Origin: Mycolicibacterium sp. ND9-15
GTDB lineage: Bacteria; Actinomycetota; Actinomycetes; Mycobacteriales; Mycobacteriaceae
Reading direction: 5' to 3'
DNA length: 64,000 nucleotides
Assembly: GCF_035918395.1 (NCBI RefSeq)
Contig: NZ_CP142362.1
Coordinates: forward strand, 4,749,501-4,813,500
Shown: positions 40,973-49,558 of the stretch, one piece after another
How positions within the stretch are numbered: the first letter of the stretch is position 1
Layout of the letters: every line of letters begins with the position of its first letter
Made by a program: the position numbers and the translations under genes
The notes under the pieces: model-generated
Told to the model about the DNA's origin: nothing
Databases searched by the model: none
The model's input: the letters and a program-made list of their open reading frames with translations, nothing else

Positions 40973-40986
40973 GTGACGGCCGTCAC
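40973..40986. terminator. Perfect 14-bp palindrome just after the monooxygenase stop
   Basis: GTGACGG followed directly by CCGTCAC, 2 bp after the stop. With no loop bases it is more likely a protein site than a hairpin, but the place suits a terminator; the type is uncertain. Confidence 0.35.
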
Positions 40987-41053
40987 ATCGGAGTCCAAGT
41001 GATCTCTTCCACACAAGATGGTCAGAAATGCCCGCTGACGTCGTATTTTCGAG

Positions 41054-41075
41054 TTACTGCACGCGTGTGTAGTAA
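41054..41075. promoter_or_regulatory. Near-perfect 22-bp palindrome upstream of a 33-codon ORF
   Basis: TTACTGCACGC (41054-41064) is the reverse complement of the next 11 bases with two mismatches. It ends 22 bp before the ATG of the tiny membrane protein, a typical operator distance. Surroundings are relatively A/T-rich. Confidence 0.45.
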
Positions 41076-41097
41076 GCGATGTCAGGAAGGAACGACG

Positions 41098-41199
41098 ATG
41101 TTCGAACTCATCGTTTTCGGTGTTCTTCTGGTCGTGCTCATCGCGGCCCTCGGGTTGCCGTACCCGCAGAGCACCTACGGCCGGTGGAACCGCCGGTAG
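41098..41199 (+). CDS. Very small membrane protein (33 residues)
   Basis: MFELIVFGVLLVVLIAALGL, then a short polar tail PYPQSTYGRWNRR. One membrane helix with a C-terminal basic end. AGGAAGG at 41084-41090 stands 7 nt before the ATG, a good ribosome site, and a palindrome lies upstream, which together argue that it is expressed. It is too short for any family call. Otherwise the 344-bp stretch 40971-41314 carries only palindromes and a degenerate repeat. Confidence 0.5.
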   Translation: MFELIVFGVLLVVLIAALGLPYPQSTYGRWNRR

Positions 41200-41222
41200 A
41201 TTTCCGCACGTTCGTTGCGCGT

Positions 41223-41285
41223 CGAGCGTGCGCAAAGCGCGGAAAATCAGCGGCGTGTCCTCTCCAGACACGCACCGTCGCGGGA
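41223..41285. repeat. Degenerate copy of intergenic repeat family 2
   Basis: CGAGCGTGCGCAAA at 41223-41236 and GCGGCGTGTC at 41250-41259 match, in the same order, segments of the repeat at 55968-56027; the right arm is decayed. The flanking GATTTCCGC (41199-41207) and GCGGAAAATC (41239-41248) also nearly pair and could serve as a terminator after the small ORF. Confidence 0.45.
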
Positions 41286-41314
41286 AGGAACGGGCCGTGG
41301 GGTAGTAATGGGGG

Positions 41315-44300
41315 GTGCCGGATCCCGTCGTACTACTCCTGTCGACCTCTGACACCGATCTGATCACCGCCCGGTCGAGCGGCGCCCGGTACCGGTGGGC
41401 CAACCCGTCTCGGCTGGTCGACGGCGAACTCGGCGATCTGCTGCGCGCCGCCGACATCGTGGTGGTGCGAATCCTCGGCGGCTACCGCGCCTGGCAGGAC
41501 GGCATCGACGAGGTGGTCGCCAGCGGGGTGCCCGCGGTCGTCGTCAGCGGCGAGCAGTCGCCAGACGCGGAACTGATGGGTCACTCGACCACACCCGCGG
41601 GGGTGGCGCTGCAGTCGCACGTCTACCTGGCCCAAGGCGGGGTATCGAACCTGCGCAACCTGCACGCGTTCCTGTGCGACACGCTGTTGATGACCGGCTT
41701 CGGCTTCTCACCGCCGGAGAGCACGCCAACATGGGGCGTCGTGCACCGGGACGGTGCTCGCGACGGCGGACCGACCGTGGCGGTGCTGTACTACCGCGCA
41801 CAGCACCTCGCGGGAAACACCGCCTACGTCGAGGCGTTGTGCGATGCGATCGAGGACGCCGGTGCGCGCGCCGTACCCGTGTTCTGTGCGTCGTTGCGCA
41901 CCGCCGACGCGGAGCTGCTCGACCTCCTGGGCACCGCCGACGCGCTCGTCACCACCGTGCTCGCGGCAGGCGGGGCCACGCCGGCCGCCGTGTCGGCCGG
42001 TGGTTCCGACGACACCTGGAACGTCGCGCACCTGGCGGCTCTGGACGTCCCGATCCTGCAGGGATTGTGCCTGACGAGTTCGCGGGCGCAGTGGCAGAAC
42101 AACGACGACGGGCTCTCGCCCCTCGACGTCGCGACGCAGGTCGCGGTGCCGGAGTTCGACGGGCGCATCATCACGGTGCCGTTCTCGTTCAAGGAGATCG
42201 ACGACGAGGGGCTCGTTTCCTACGTGCCCGATCCCGAGCGCTGCGCACGTGTCGCCGGCCTTGCCGTGCGGCACGCGCGGCTGCGTGCCGTCCCGATCGC
42301 GGACAAGCGGGTCGCAGTGGTGTTCTCCGCTTATCCGACCAAGCACGCCCGCATCGGCAACGCCGTCGGCCTCGACACCCCGGCCAGCGCGGTCGCGTTG
42401 CTGCGCGCGATGCGTGAGCACGGCTACCGGATCGACGACATCCCCGGTGTCGATGCATGCGATGGTGACGCGCTCATCCACGCGCTGATCGAACGCGGCG
42501 GCCAGGATCCCGACTGGCTCACCGAAGGGCAGCTCGAGGGCAACCCGATTCGGGTGCCGGCCAATGACTACCGCGAATGGTTCGCCACACTGCCCGCCGA
42601 GCTGACCGACGCGGTCGTCGAGCACTGGGGCCCGCCGCCGGGCGAGATGTTCGTCGACCGCAGCGCCGACCCCGACGGCGAGATCGTCATCGCGGCCCTG
42701 CAGGCCGGCAACGTCGTGCTGATGGTGCAGCCACCGCGCGGGTTCGGGGAGAAGCCGGTGGCCATCTATCACGACCCGGATCTGCCGCCCAGCCACCACT
42801 ATCTGGCCGCGCACCGGTGGATCGAGTCGGTGTTCGGCGCGGACGCGGTGGTGCACCTCGGCAAGCACGGCAACCTGGAGTGGTTGCCGGGCAAGACGCT
42901 TGGCATGTCGGCGGGGTGCGGTTCGGACGCCGCGCTGGGCAATCTGCCGTTGATCTACCCGTTCTTGGTCAACGACCCGGGTGAGGGCACGCAGGCCAAG
43001 CGCCGCGCGCACGCCACCCTCGTCGACCATCTCATCCCGCCCATGGCCCGCGCCGAAACCTACGGCGACATCGCGCGTTTGGAGCAGCTGCTTGACGAGC
43101 ACGCCAACGTCTCCGCGCTGGACCCCGCCAAGTTGCCCGCGATCCGCCAGCAGATCTGGACGTTGATGCGTGCCGCGAAGATGGACCACGATCTCGGCCT
43201 GGAGGAACGGCCCGAGGAGGACTCCTTCGACGACATGCTCCTGCACGTCGACGGCTGGCTGTGTGAGATCAAGGACGTCCAGATCCGCGACGGGCTGCAC
43301 ATCCTCGGCCAGACCCCGGCCGGTGAGGACGAACTCGACCTCGTGCTCGCGGTGCTGCGGGCCCGCCAGTTGTTCGGCGGCGAACACACGGTGCCCGGCC
43401 TGCGGCAGGCGCTCGGTCTGGAAGAGGACGGTAACGAGGAGCGCACCGCCGTCGACGCCGCCGAGGCGCAAGCCCGTGAACTCGTGGCCGCACTGCAGGA
43501 TTCCGGCTGGGATCCCGATGCGGTCGACACGCTGACCGACAACGCCGACGTCGCCGCGGTACTCCGGTTCGCGGCCACCGAAGTGGTGCCCAGGCTCGCG
43601 GGTACGGCCGACGAGATCCCGCAGATCCTGCGGGCGCTCGACGGGCACTTCATCGCTTCCGGCCCATCGGGGTCGCCGCTGCGCGGCCTGGTCAACGTGC
43701 TGCCCACCGGGCGCAACTTCTACGCCGTGGACCCCCGCGCGGTGCCATCCAAGTTGGCGTGGGAAACCGGTGTGGCGATGGCGGATTCGCTGCTGGCCCG
43801 CTACCGCGACGACCACGGAGACTGGCCCCCGTCCGTCGGCCTGTCGGTGTGGGGCACCTCGGCGATGCGTACCGCCGGTGACGACATCGCCGAAGTGCTC
43901 GCGCTGCTGGGTGTCCGGCCGGTCTGGGACGAGGCCTCGCGGCGGGTGGTCGACCTCGAACCGATCGCGCTGGCCGATCTCGGCAGGCCGCGCATCGACG
44001 TCACCGTGCGCATCTCGGGCTTCTTCCGTGACGCCTTTCCGCACGTCGTCACCATGCTCGACGACGCCGTCGCGCTCGTGGCGGCCCTCGACGAACCGGA
44101 CGAGGGGAACTACGTGCGCGCGCACGCGCGAGCCGACCTCGCCGAGCATGGTGACGAGCGTCGTTCCACCACAAGGATTTTCGGTTCCAAGCCCGGAACC
44201 TACGGCGCCGGACTGCTGCAGCTGATCGACAGCCGCAACTGGCGCGACGACGCCGACCTGGCCGCCGTGTACACCGCGTGGGGTGGATTCGCCTACGGTC

Positions 44301-44887
44301 GCGGGCTGGACGGCGCGCCCGCAGCCGACGACATGAGCCGGCAGTACCGCCGAATCGCGGTGGCCGCCAAGAACACCGACACCCGCGAACACGACATCGC
44401 CGATTCCGACGACTACTTTCAGTACCACGGCGGCATGATCGCCACCGTGCGGGCCCTGACCGGAAAAGATCCCGCCGCCTATATCGGCGACAACACCCGT
44501 CCCGACGCCGTACGCACCCGCACCCTGAGCGAGGAGACCACCCGGGTGTTCCGCGCCCGCGTCGTCAACCCACGGTGGATCAACGCGATGCGCAGGCACG
44601 GTTACAAGGGTGCGTTCGAGATGGCCGCCACCGTCGACTACTTGTTCGGCTACGACGCGACCGCAAAGGTGATGGCCGACTGGATGTACGAGCGATTGTC
44701 GGCCGAGTACGTGCTGGACGACGAGAACCGCAAGTTCATGGCCGAATCGAACCCGTGGGCCCTGCACGGGATGGCCGAGCGACTGCTGGAGGCCGCCGAC
44801 CGCGGCATGTGGGCAGCGCCCGAACCGGCGACGCTGGACGGCTTGCGCCAGGTGCTGCTGGAGACCGAGGGCGACCTGGAGGGCTGA
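41315..44887 (+). CDS. cobN: Cobaltochelatase subunit CobN
   Basis: 1190 residues from GTG (MPDPVVLLLSTSDTDLITARSSGARYRWANPSRL). The typical magnesium-chelatase-H-like features are present: VVFSAYPTKHARIGNAVGLDTPASAVALLRAMREHGY, HLGKHGNLEWLPGKTLGMSAGCGSDAALGNLPLIYPFLVNDPGEGTQAKRRAHATLVDHLIPPM, PTGRNFYAVDPRAVPSKLAWETG and the C-terminal IARTRTLSEETTRVFRARVVNPRWI-type segment. It is the large subunit that inserts cobalt into hydrogenobyrinate a,c-diamide with an ATPase CobST pair, which is not in this window. Length close to M. tuberculosis CobN. Confidence 0.97.
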   Translation: MPDPVVLLLSTSDTDLITARSSGARYRWANPSRLVDGELGDLLRAADIVVVRILGGYRAWQDGIDEVVASGVPAVVVSGEQSPDAELMGHSTTPAGVALQSHVYLAQGGVSNLRNLHAFLCDTLLMTGFGFSPPESTPTWGVVHRDGARDGGPTVAVLYYRAQHLAGNTAYVEALCDAIEDAGARAVPVFCASLRTADAELLDLLGTADALVTTVLAAGGATPAAVSAGGSDDTWNVAHLAALDVPILQGLCLTSSRAQWQNNDDGLSPLDVATQVAVPEFDGRIITVPFSFKEIDDEGLVSYVPDPERCARVAGLAVRHARLRAVPIADKRVAVVFSAYPTKHARIGNAVGLDTPASAVALLRAMREHGYRIDDIPGVDACDGDALIHALIERGGQDPDWLTEGQLEGNPIRVPANDYREWFATLPAELTDAVVEHWGPPPGEMFVDRSADPDGEIVIAALQAGNVVLMVQPPRGFGEKPVAIYHDPDLPPSHHYLAAHRWIESVFGADAVVHLGKHGNLEWLPGKTLGMSAGCGSDAALGNLPLIYPFLVNDPGEGTQAKRRAHATLVDHLIPPMARAETYGDIARLEQLLDEHANVSALDPAKLPAIRQQIWTLMRAAKMDHDLGLEERPEEDSFDDMLLHVDGWLCEIKDVQIRDGLHILGQTPAGEDELDLVLAVLRARQLFGGEHTVPGLRQALGLEEDGNEERTAVDAAEAQARELVAALQDSGWDPDAVDTLTDNADVAAVLRFAATEVVPRLAGTADEIPQILRALDGHFIASGPSGSPLRGLVNVLPTGRNFYAVDPRAVPSKLAWETGVAMADSLLARYRDDHGDWPPSVGLSVWGTSAMRTAGDDIAEVLALLGVRPVWDEASRRVVDLEPIALADLGRPRIDVTVRISGFFRDAFPHVVTMLDDAVALVAALDEPDEGNYVRAHARADLAEHGDERRSTTRIFGSKPGTYGAGLLQLIDSRNWRDDADLAAVYTAWGGFAYGRGLDGAPAADDMSRQYRRIAVAAKNTDTREHDIADSDDYFQYHGGMIATVRALTGKDPAAYIGDNTRPDAVRTRTLSEETTRVFRARVVNPRWINAMRRHGYKGAFEMAATVDYLFGYDATAKVMADWMYERLSAEYVLDDENRKFMAESNPWALHGMAERLLEAADRGMWAAPEPATLDGLRQVLLETEGDLEG

Positions 44888-44969
44888 CTGCAGCGTCGAC
44901 AGGGCGGTCGTCTCCGGCGGTCTTACGCCGTAGCCGCAGAGTCGACGCCGGCCCAGTATCTTCGGGGGC

Positions 44970-45350
44970 GTGTCTGCCAGCTTCGCCGACGTTGCGAAAT
45001 CCGAGTACATCCTGCTGACCACCTTCACCAAGGACGGCAGGGGAAAGCCGACGCCGATCTGGGCGGTGCCCGACGGCGACGGCCTGATCGCGATCACGCA
45101 GGAGAAGTCGTGGAAGGTCAAGCGGATACGCAACACGCCGCGGGTCACCATCGCGCCCTGCGACATACGCGGAAATCCGAAGGGGGCGCCCGTCGAGGCC
45201 GTCGCGCAGATCCTCGACAAGTCCGCCAACGGCGCGACGTACGCCGGGATCGGCAAACGCTATGGGTTGTTCGGCAAGGCGTTCAACGTTTTCTCCAAGC
45301 TGCGCGGGGGAATGAAGAACAACGTGACCATCGAGATCAAGCCGGGGTGA
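44970..45350 (+). CDS. PPOX-class F420/flavin-dependent split-barrel protein, copy 1
   Basis: 126 residues from GTG: SASFADVAKSEYILLTTFTKDGRGKPTPIWAVPDGDGLIAITQEKSWKVKRIRNTPRVTIAPCDIRGNPKG. This is the FDOR-B split-barrel pattern (LLTTFTKDGRxxPTPIW ... KxKRIRNTPRVTI) that binds F420 or a flavin. Related to Rv2061c, which also neighbours cobN in M. tuberculosis. It is a tandem duplicate of the next gene, 3 bp away, and the pair may heterodimerise. Substrate unknown. Confidence 0.85.
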   Translation: MSASFADVAKSEYILLTTFTKDGRGKPTPIWAVPDGDGLIAITQEKSWKVKRIRNTPRVTIAPCDIRGNPKGAPVEAVAQILDKSANGATYAGIGKRYGLFGKAFNVFSKLRGGMKNNVTIEIKPG

Positions 45351-45353
45351 AGC

Positions 45354-45740
45354 ATGGCCGACAGATTCGACGACGTCGCCCGCGCGAAATACATCCTGCT
45401 GACGACCTTCACCAAGGACGGCAGGCCCAAGCCGACGCCGATCTGGGGTGCGCCCGACGGCGACCGACTGCTCGTCATCACCGATGACGGGTCGTGGAAG
45501 ACCAAGCGCATCAAAAACACTCCACGCGTGACCATCCAGAAGTCCAGCGCGCTGGGCAAACCCAAGGGTGATCCGGTCGAAGCGGTGGCCCGGGTACTGC
45601 CCAAGGACACCACGCGCCGCGTGTTCGACAAGGTCACCCGGCGCTACTGGTGGCACGCGTGGTGGTGGATCCCGCAGGCGCTGATCCGCGGTGGCATAGA
45701 CAAGGTCCACATCGGTCTCGAGATCAAGCCCGCGGTGTAG
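45354..45740 (+). CDS. PPOX-class F420/flavin-dependent split-barrel protein, copy 2
   Basis: 128 residues: ADRFDDVARAKYILLTTFTKDGRPKPTPIWGAPDGDRLLVITDDGSWKTKRIKNTPRVTIQKSSALGKPKGDPVEAVARVLP. Same split-barrel motifs as copy 1; the two differ mainly after the barrel, where this one has FDKVTRRYWWHAWWWIPQALIRGG, unusually Trp-rich and perhaps membrane-associated. Co-transcribed with copy 1. Confidence 0.85.
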   Translation: MADRFDDVARAKYILLTTFTKDGRPKPTPIWGAPDGDRLLVITDDGSWKTKRIKNTPRVTIQKSSALGKPKGDPVEAVARVLPKDTTRRVFDKVTRRYWWHAWWWIPQALIRGGIDKVHIGLEIKPAV

Positions 45741-45848
45741 CCGCCGGGTGCTCGGCGAAGAACGAGAACACCGACCACGGCGGGCCTGGATCGTGGTCAC
45801 GTGGCCAATCTTCGGAACCGGTGAGGGCGGTCCATACGTTCAAGGCGT

Positions 45849-46328
45849 ATGCGGCTGTTTCTGCTCTACGTGGTCATCGAGGTCGCGGTCGTCGTGGCCC
45901 TGGCGTCGACGATCGGCGTCGGCTGGACGCTGCTGCTCCTGCTCGCAACGTTCGTGCTGGGCCTTGCGCTGGCCGGTTCGCAGGTCAGGCGCCATTTTCG
46001 CCAGTTGCGTTCGGGCCTGACCCCGGCGAACCTGCACGGCGCGGCCGCCGACAGCGCCCTGGTTGCGCTCGGCACGGTGCTCGTGGTGATCCCGGGCTTG
46101 GCCAGTTCGGTGACGGGGGCGTTGCTTCTGCTGCCGCCAACCCGCGTGGCGGTCCGTCCGCTGCTGACCGCGCTGGCCGCGCGCCGGATGCCGCTGCTCA
46201 CCGCGGGCGTCGCAGGCTGGCGAGTGGCCCGCCCGGGCGCCGACTACATCGACGGCGAGGTCGTCGAGGTCATCGACGTCGAACCGCCCGCCGTGGAGCG
46301 CGCGCCCCGCCCCAGCCAGGAGTTATGA
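45849..46328 (+). CDS. fxsA: FxsA family membrane protein
   Basis: 159 residues. MRLFLLYVVIEVAVVVALASTIGVGWTLLLLLATFVLGLALAGSQVRRHF is the FxsA N-terminus (two helices), followed by ADSALVALGTVLVVIPGLASSVTGALLLLPPTRVAVRPLL, the conserved P-G...LLxPPxR segment. FxsA overproduction relieves exclusion of phage T7 by the F plasmid in E. coli; its normal role is unknown. Same order as Rv2053c-Rv2052c-Rv2051c. Confidence 0.9.
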   Translation: MRLFLLYVVIEVAVVVALASTIGVGWTLLLLLATFVLGLALAGSQVRRHFRQLRSGLTPANLHGAAADSALVALGTVLVVIPGLASSVTGALLLLPPTRVAVRPLLTALAARRMPLLTAGVAGWRVARPGADYIDGEVVEVIDVEPPAVERAPRPSQEL

Positions 46329-46341
46329 GAACCTCGCGTAG

Positions 46342-47928
46342 GTGACGACCCTTCTGCTCAACGGGCGGGTGCACAGTCCCGCCATGCCCGACGCCACGGC
46401 ACTCGCCGTGCTCAACGGCGTGATCGCCTGGCTGGGCAGCGACGACGTGGGCTGCGGGCAGTTCCCCGACGCGAAGGTCGTCGATCTGGAGGGTGCCTTC
46501 GTCGCGCCGGCCTTCGTCGACAGCCACGTCCACCTCACCGCCACCGGGCTGGCGCTCTTTGGTCTCGACCTTCGGCCCGCCGCCTCACTGCGGCACTGTC
46601 TGCAACTGCTCGGCGACTATGCGCACGCACATCCGGACGGTCCGATCTGGGCTCACGGCTGGGATGAGTCGAGCTGGCCCGAACGCACCCCTCCCACCAC
46701 CGCCGAGGTCGACGCCGTCGTCGGGGAGCGGCTTGCCTACCTGGCCCGGGTCGACGTGCACTCCGCCGCGGCGTCCACCGCGCTGCGCCAGTTCAGCGCG
46801 GGCCTCCCCGACGCGACCGGATACTCCCCGCAACACCCGCTGACCGCCGACGCGCACCACCTGGTCCGCGCCGCCGCGCGAGCCCGGCTCACCTCTGAGC
46901 AGCGCGACCGCGCGCGATCGGCCGCGCTGGACGCGGCGGCGGCGTCCGGCATCGTCGCGGTCCACGAATGCGCAGGCCCGGACATCGGCGGACTCGACGA
47001 CTGGGACGAGATCCGTCGGCTCGAACACGGGGTGGAGATCGTCGGCTACTGGGGCGAAGCGGTGAGAACTGCCGGTCAGGCGCGCGCCCTGCTCGAGCGC
47101 ACCGGCGCCCGCGGCCTGGCGGGTGACCTTTTCGTCGACGGGGCTCTGGGCTCGCGCACCGCCTGGCTGCACCAGCCCTACGCCGACGCGCCGGGCCGCG
47201 TCGGCAACAGCTATCTCGACCGCGACGCCATCGCCGCCCACCTGCACGCATGTACGGAGGCGGGCATCACGGCCGGTTTCCACGTCATCGGCGACGCCGC
47301 AGTGGCCGCGGTCGTCGAGGGGTTCGAGTCGGTCGTCGCGGCGTTCGGGGCGCCCGCGGTCGCCAGATGCGGGCACCGGCTCGAACACCTGGAGATGGTC
47401 ACCGAAGAGCAGGCGAGCCGGCTCGGCGCCTGGGGCGTGCTCGCCAGCATGCAACCGAACTTCGATGCGCTCTGGGGCGGCGAAGCCGGCATGTACGCCC
47501 AGCGGCTTGGAGCCGAGCGAGCCAGATCGTTGAACCCGTTCGCGCTGTTAGCATCCCAAGGCGTGCCCCTCGCGTTCGGCTCGGACAGCCCGGTCACCGG
47601 TATGAACCCGTGGGTGACGGTGCGCGCGGCGACGCGTCATCAGACGCCTGGAAGCGCGTTATCGGCCCGTGCGGCGTTCGCGGCGCTCACCCGCGGTGCC
47701 TGGCGGGCCGCCGGTGTGCGCGACGGGCTGGCGGGCACACTCGTGCCCGGCGCACCGGCGTCGTACGCGGTCTGGGACGCCGACGAATTCGAGGTGAGGG
47801 CCCCGGCGGACGCGGTGCAGCGTTGGTCGACCGATCAGCGGTCGCGCGTGCCGCCGTTGCCGCGACTCGACGGCCCGCCGCCCAGGTGCCGGCAGACCGT
47901 CCACCGGGGTGTCGTCATCCATGGCTGA
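46342..47928 (+). CDS. Amidohydrolase family protein (YtcJ-like)
   Basis: 528 residues from GTG. Metal-dependent hydrolase of the amidohydrolase_3 group: VVDLEGAFVAPAFVDSHVHLTATGL (HxH), AGFHVIGDAAVAAVVEGF with the metal His, CGHRLEHLEMV, and a late FGSDSPVTGMNPWVTV that carries the catalytic Asp. The HGWDESSWPE segment is typical of YtcJ-like enzymes. Substrate is probably an N-acyl or cyclic amide; unknown. It overlaps lnt by 8 bp. Counterpart of Rv2052c. Confidence 0.85.
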   Translation: MTTLLLNGRVHSPAMPDATALAVLNGVIAWLGSDDVGCGQFPDAKVVDLEGAFVAPAFVDSHVHLTATGLALFGLDLRPAASLRHCLQLLGDYAHAHPDGPIWAHGWDESSWPERTPPTTAEVDAVVGERLAYLARVDVHSAAASTALRQFSAGLPDATGYSPQHPLTADAHHLVRAAARARLTSEQRDRARSAALDAAAASGIVAVHECAGPDIGGLDDWDEIRRLEHGVEIVGYWGEAVRTAGQARALLERTGARGLAGDLFVDGALGSRTAWLHQPYADAPGRVGNSYLDRDAIAAHLHACTEAGITAGFHVIGDAAVAAVVEGFESVVAAFGAPAVARCGHRLEHLEMVTEEQASRLGAWGVLASMQPNFDALWGGEAGMYAQRLGAERARSLNPFALLASQGVPLAFGSDSPVTGMNPWVTVRAATRHQTPGSALSARAAFAALTRGAWRAAGVRDGLAGTLVPGAPASYAVWDADEFEVRAPADAVQRWSTDQRSRVPPLPRLDGPPPRCRQTVHRGVVIHG

Positions 47929-49558
47929 GATCCGTCCCAAGGCTGCGAGGTGGGGGCAGGCGGTGGTGGACCGGCTACCGCAGTTGGCTGTCGTGATCGT
48001 CGCCGGGATCCTGCTGTGCCTGAGCTTTCCGCCGTTCGGGTGGTGGTATCTGGGGTTCGTCGCGTTCGCGCTGCTGGCCTGGGTGCTGACGCGCGAAACC
48101 ACAACGCGGCGAGGCGGCTTCGGCTATGGCTTCCTGTTCGGGGCGACGTTCTACCTGCCGCTGCTGCCATGGGTCGGGACATTCGTCGGTCCTGTCCCCT
48201 GGATCGGGCTCTCGCTCGCCGAGGCGCTGTTTCCCGCACTGTTCGGAGTGGCCGCCGTGACGGTGCGCCGGCTACCCGGCTGGCCGCTGTGGTTCGCCGG
48301 GCTGTGGGCGACCCAGGAGTGGCTCAAGTCGACACTGCCGTTCGGCGGGTTCCCGTGGGGTGTCGTCGCCTACAGCCAGACCGAGAGCCCGCTGCGCTCG
48401 ATCGCCCAACTCGGCGGGGCGCCGCTGCTGTCGTTCGCGGTGGTGCTCATCGGGTTCTGCCTGGGCGCAATCGTTTTCGAGGTCGTGCAGTGGTGGCGGC
48501 GCGACGGGCAGAACGCCGCGCCGCCGGCGGTGGTGGTGCCGGGCGTGTACATCAGCGTGGTGCTGCTCGTCACCGCGCTGACGTGGCCGCACGTTCGCCA
48601 GTCCGGTGCGGGCGCCGGTGACGACCGGTCGATCACCGTCGCCGTGGTCCAGGGCAATGTGCCCCGCCTCGGGCTGGACTTCAACGCACAGCGGCGCGCG
48701 GTGCTCGACAACCACGTTCGAGAGACAATGCGGCTGGCCGAGGATGTGCGGTCCGGGCGCGCGCCGCGGCCGATGTTCGTCGTCTGGCCCGAGAACTCTT
48801 CCGACATCGACCCGCTGGCCAACTCCGACGCCAGTGAGATGATCTCCGCCGCCGCGACCGCCATCGACGCGCCGATCCTCGTCGGCGCGGTGGTCGAGGC
48901 CCCCGGCGCCACCGCCGAGAACCCCTCGTCGACCAACTCGGTGATCGTGTGGAATCCCGGCAGCGGACCCGGCGAGCGCCACGACAAGCAGATCGTGCAG
49001 CCCTTCGGGGAGTACCTGCCGTGGCGCGGCTTCTTCCGACGTCTCTCCGACTACGCGGACCGAGCCGGGTACTTCGTTCCGGGCGACGGCACCGGGGTCT
49101 TGCACCCCGCCGGCGTGCCGGTGGGTGTGAGCACCTGCTGGGAGGTCATCTTCGACCGGGCGCCCCGCGAGGCGGTGCGCAACGGCGCGCAACTGCTCGT
49201 GGTGCCCAGCAACAACGCGACCTTCACCGAGTCGATGAGCGAACAACAACTCGCGTTCGCCCGGCTGCGCGCGGTCGAACACGACCGGTACGTCGTGGTG
49301 GCGGGAACGACGGGAATCAGCGCGATCATTGCGCCCGACGGCCGGGAAACGGCCCGCACCGCGTTTTTCGAACCGGCCTACCTCGACTCCGCGGTGCGGC
49401 TGAAAACGCAGCTCACAGCGGCGACCCGGTGGGGGCCGCTGGTCGAGGGGCTGCTCATCGCCGTCGGTGTCGGCAGTCTGATCGTCGTGATACTGCACAA
49501 TTGGAGCTTTGTGCGTCGTCGAGTGAGCGGCGACAACAAAGATAGAGGAGCTACATGA
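47921..49558 (+). CDS. lnt: Apolipoprotein N-acyltransferase
   Basis: 545 residues from the ATG at 47921 (a GTG at 47909 would add four). About six membrane helices (LAVVIVAGILLCLSFPPFGWWYLGFVAFALLAWVL onward), then a nitrilase-type catalytic domain: Glu in VVWPENSS, Lys in RHDKQIVQPFGEYLPWRGF, and Cys in VSTCWEVIFD, the expected triad; then SNNATFTESMSEQQLAFARLRAVEHDRYVVVAGTTGISAIIAPDGR. It adds the third acyl chain to lipoproteins, such as the LppK- and LppI-like ones here. In M. tuberculosis it is fused to Ppm1 (Rv2051c); here the genes are separate but overlap by ATGA. Confidence 0.95.
   Translation: MAEIRPKAARWGQAVVDRLPQLAVVIVAGILLCLSFPPFGWWYLGFVAFALLAWVLTRETTTRRGGFGYGFLFGATFYLPLLPWVGTFVGPVPWIGLSLAEALFPALFGVAAVTVRRLPGWPLWFAGLWATQEWLKSTLPFGGFPWGVVAYSQTESPLRSIAQLGGAPLLSFAVVLIGFCLGAIVFEVVQWWRRDGQNAAPPAVVVPGVYISVVLLVTALTWPHVRQSGAGAGDDRSITVAVVQGNVPRLGLDFNAQRRAVLDNHVRETMRLAEDVRSGRAPRPMFVVWPENSSDIDPLANSDASEMISAAATAIDAPILVGAVVEAPGATAENPSSTNSVIVWNPGSGPGERHDKQIVQPFGEYLPWRGFFRRLSDYADRAGYFVPGDGTGVLHPAGVPVGVSTCWEVIFDRAPREAVRNGAQLLVVPSNNATFTESMSEQQLAFARLRAVEHDRYVVVAGTTGISAIIAPDGRETARTAFFEPAYLDSAVRLKTQLTAATRWGPLVEGLLIAVGVGSLIVVILHNWSFVRRRVSGDNKDRGAT

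Noticed and set aside
41708..45256. A very long open frame on the strand opposite cobN, over 1100 codons
   Set aside because: It is a GC-rich shadow of a coding gene: no ribosome site, no family motif, Arg/Gly/Val/Asp-rich translation. cobN on the other strand is certain.
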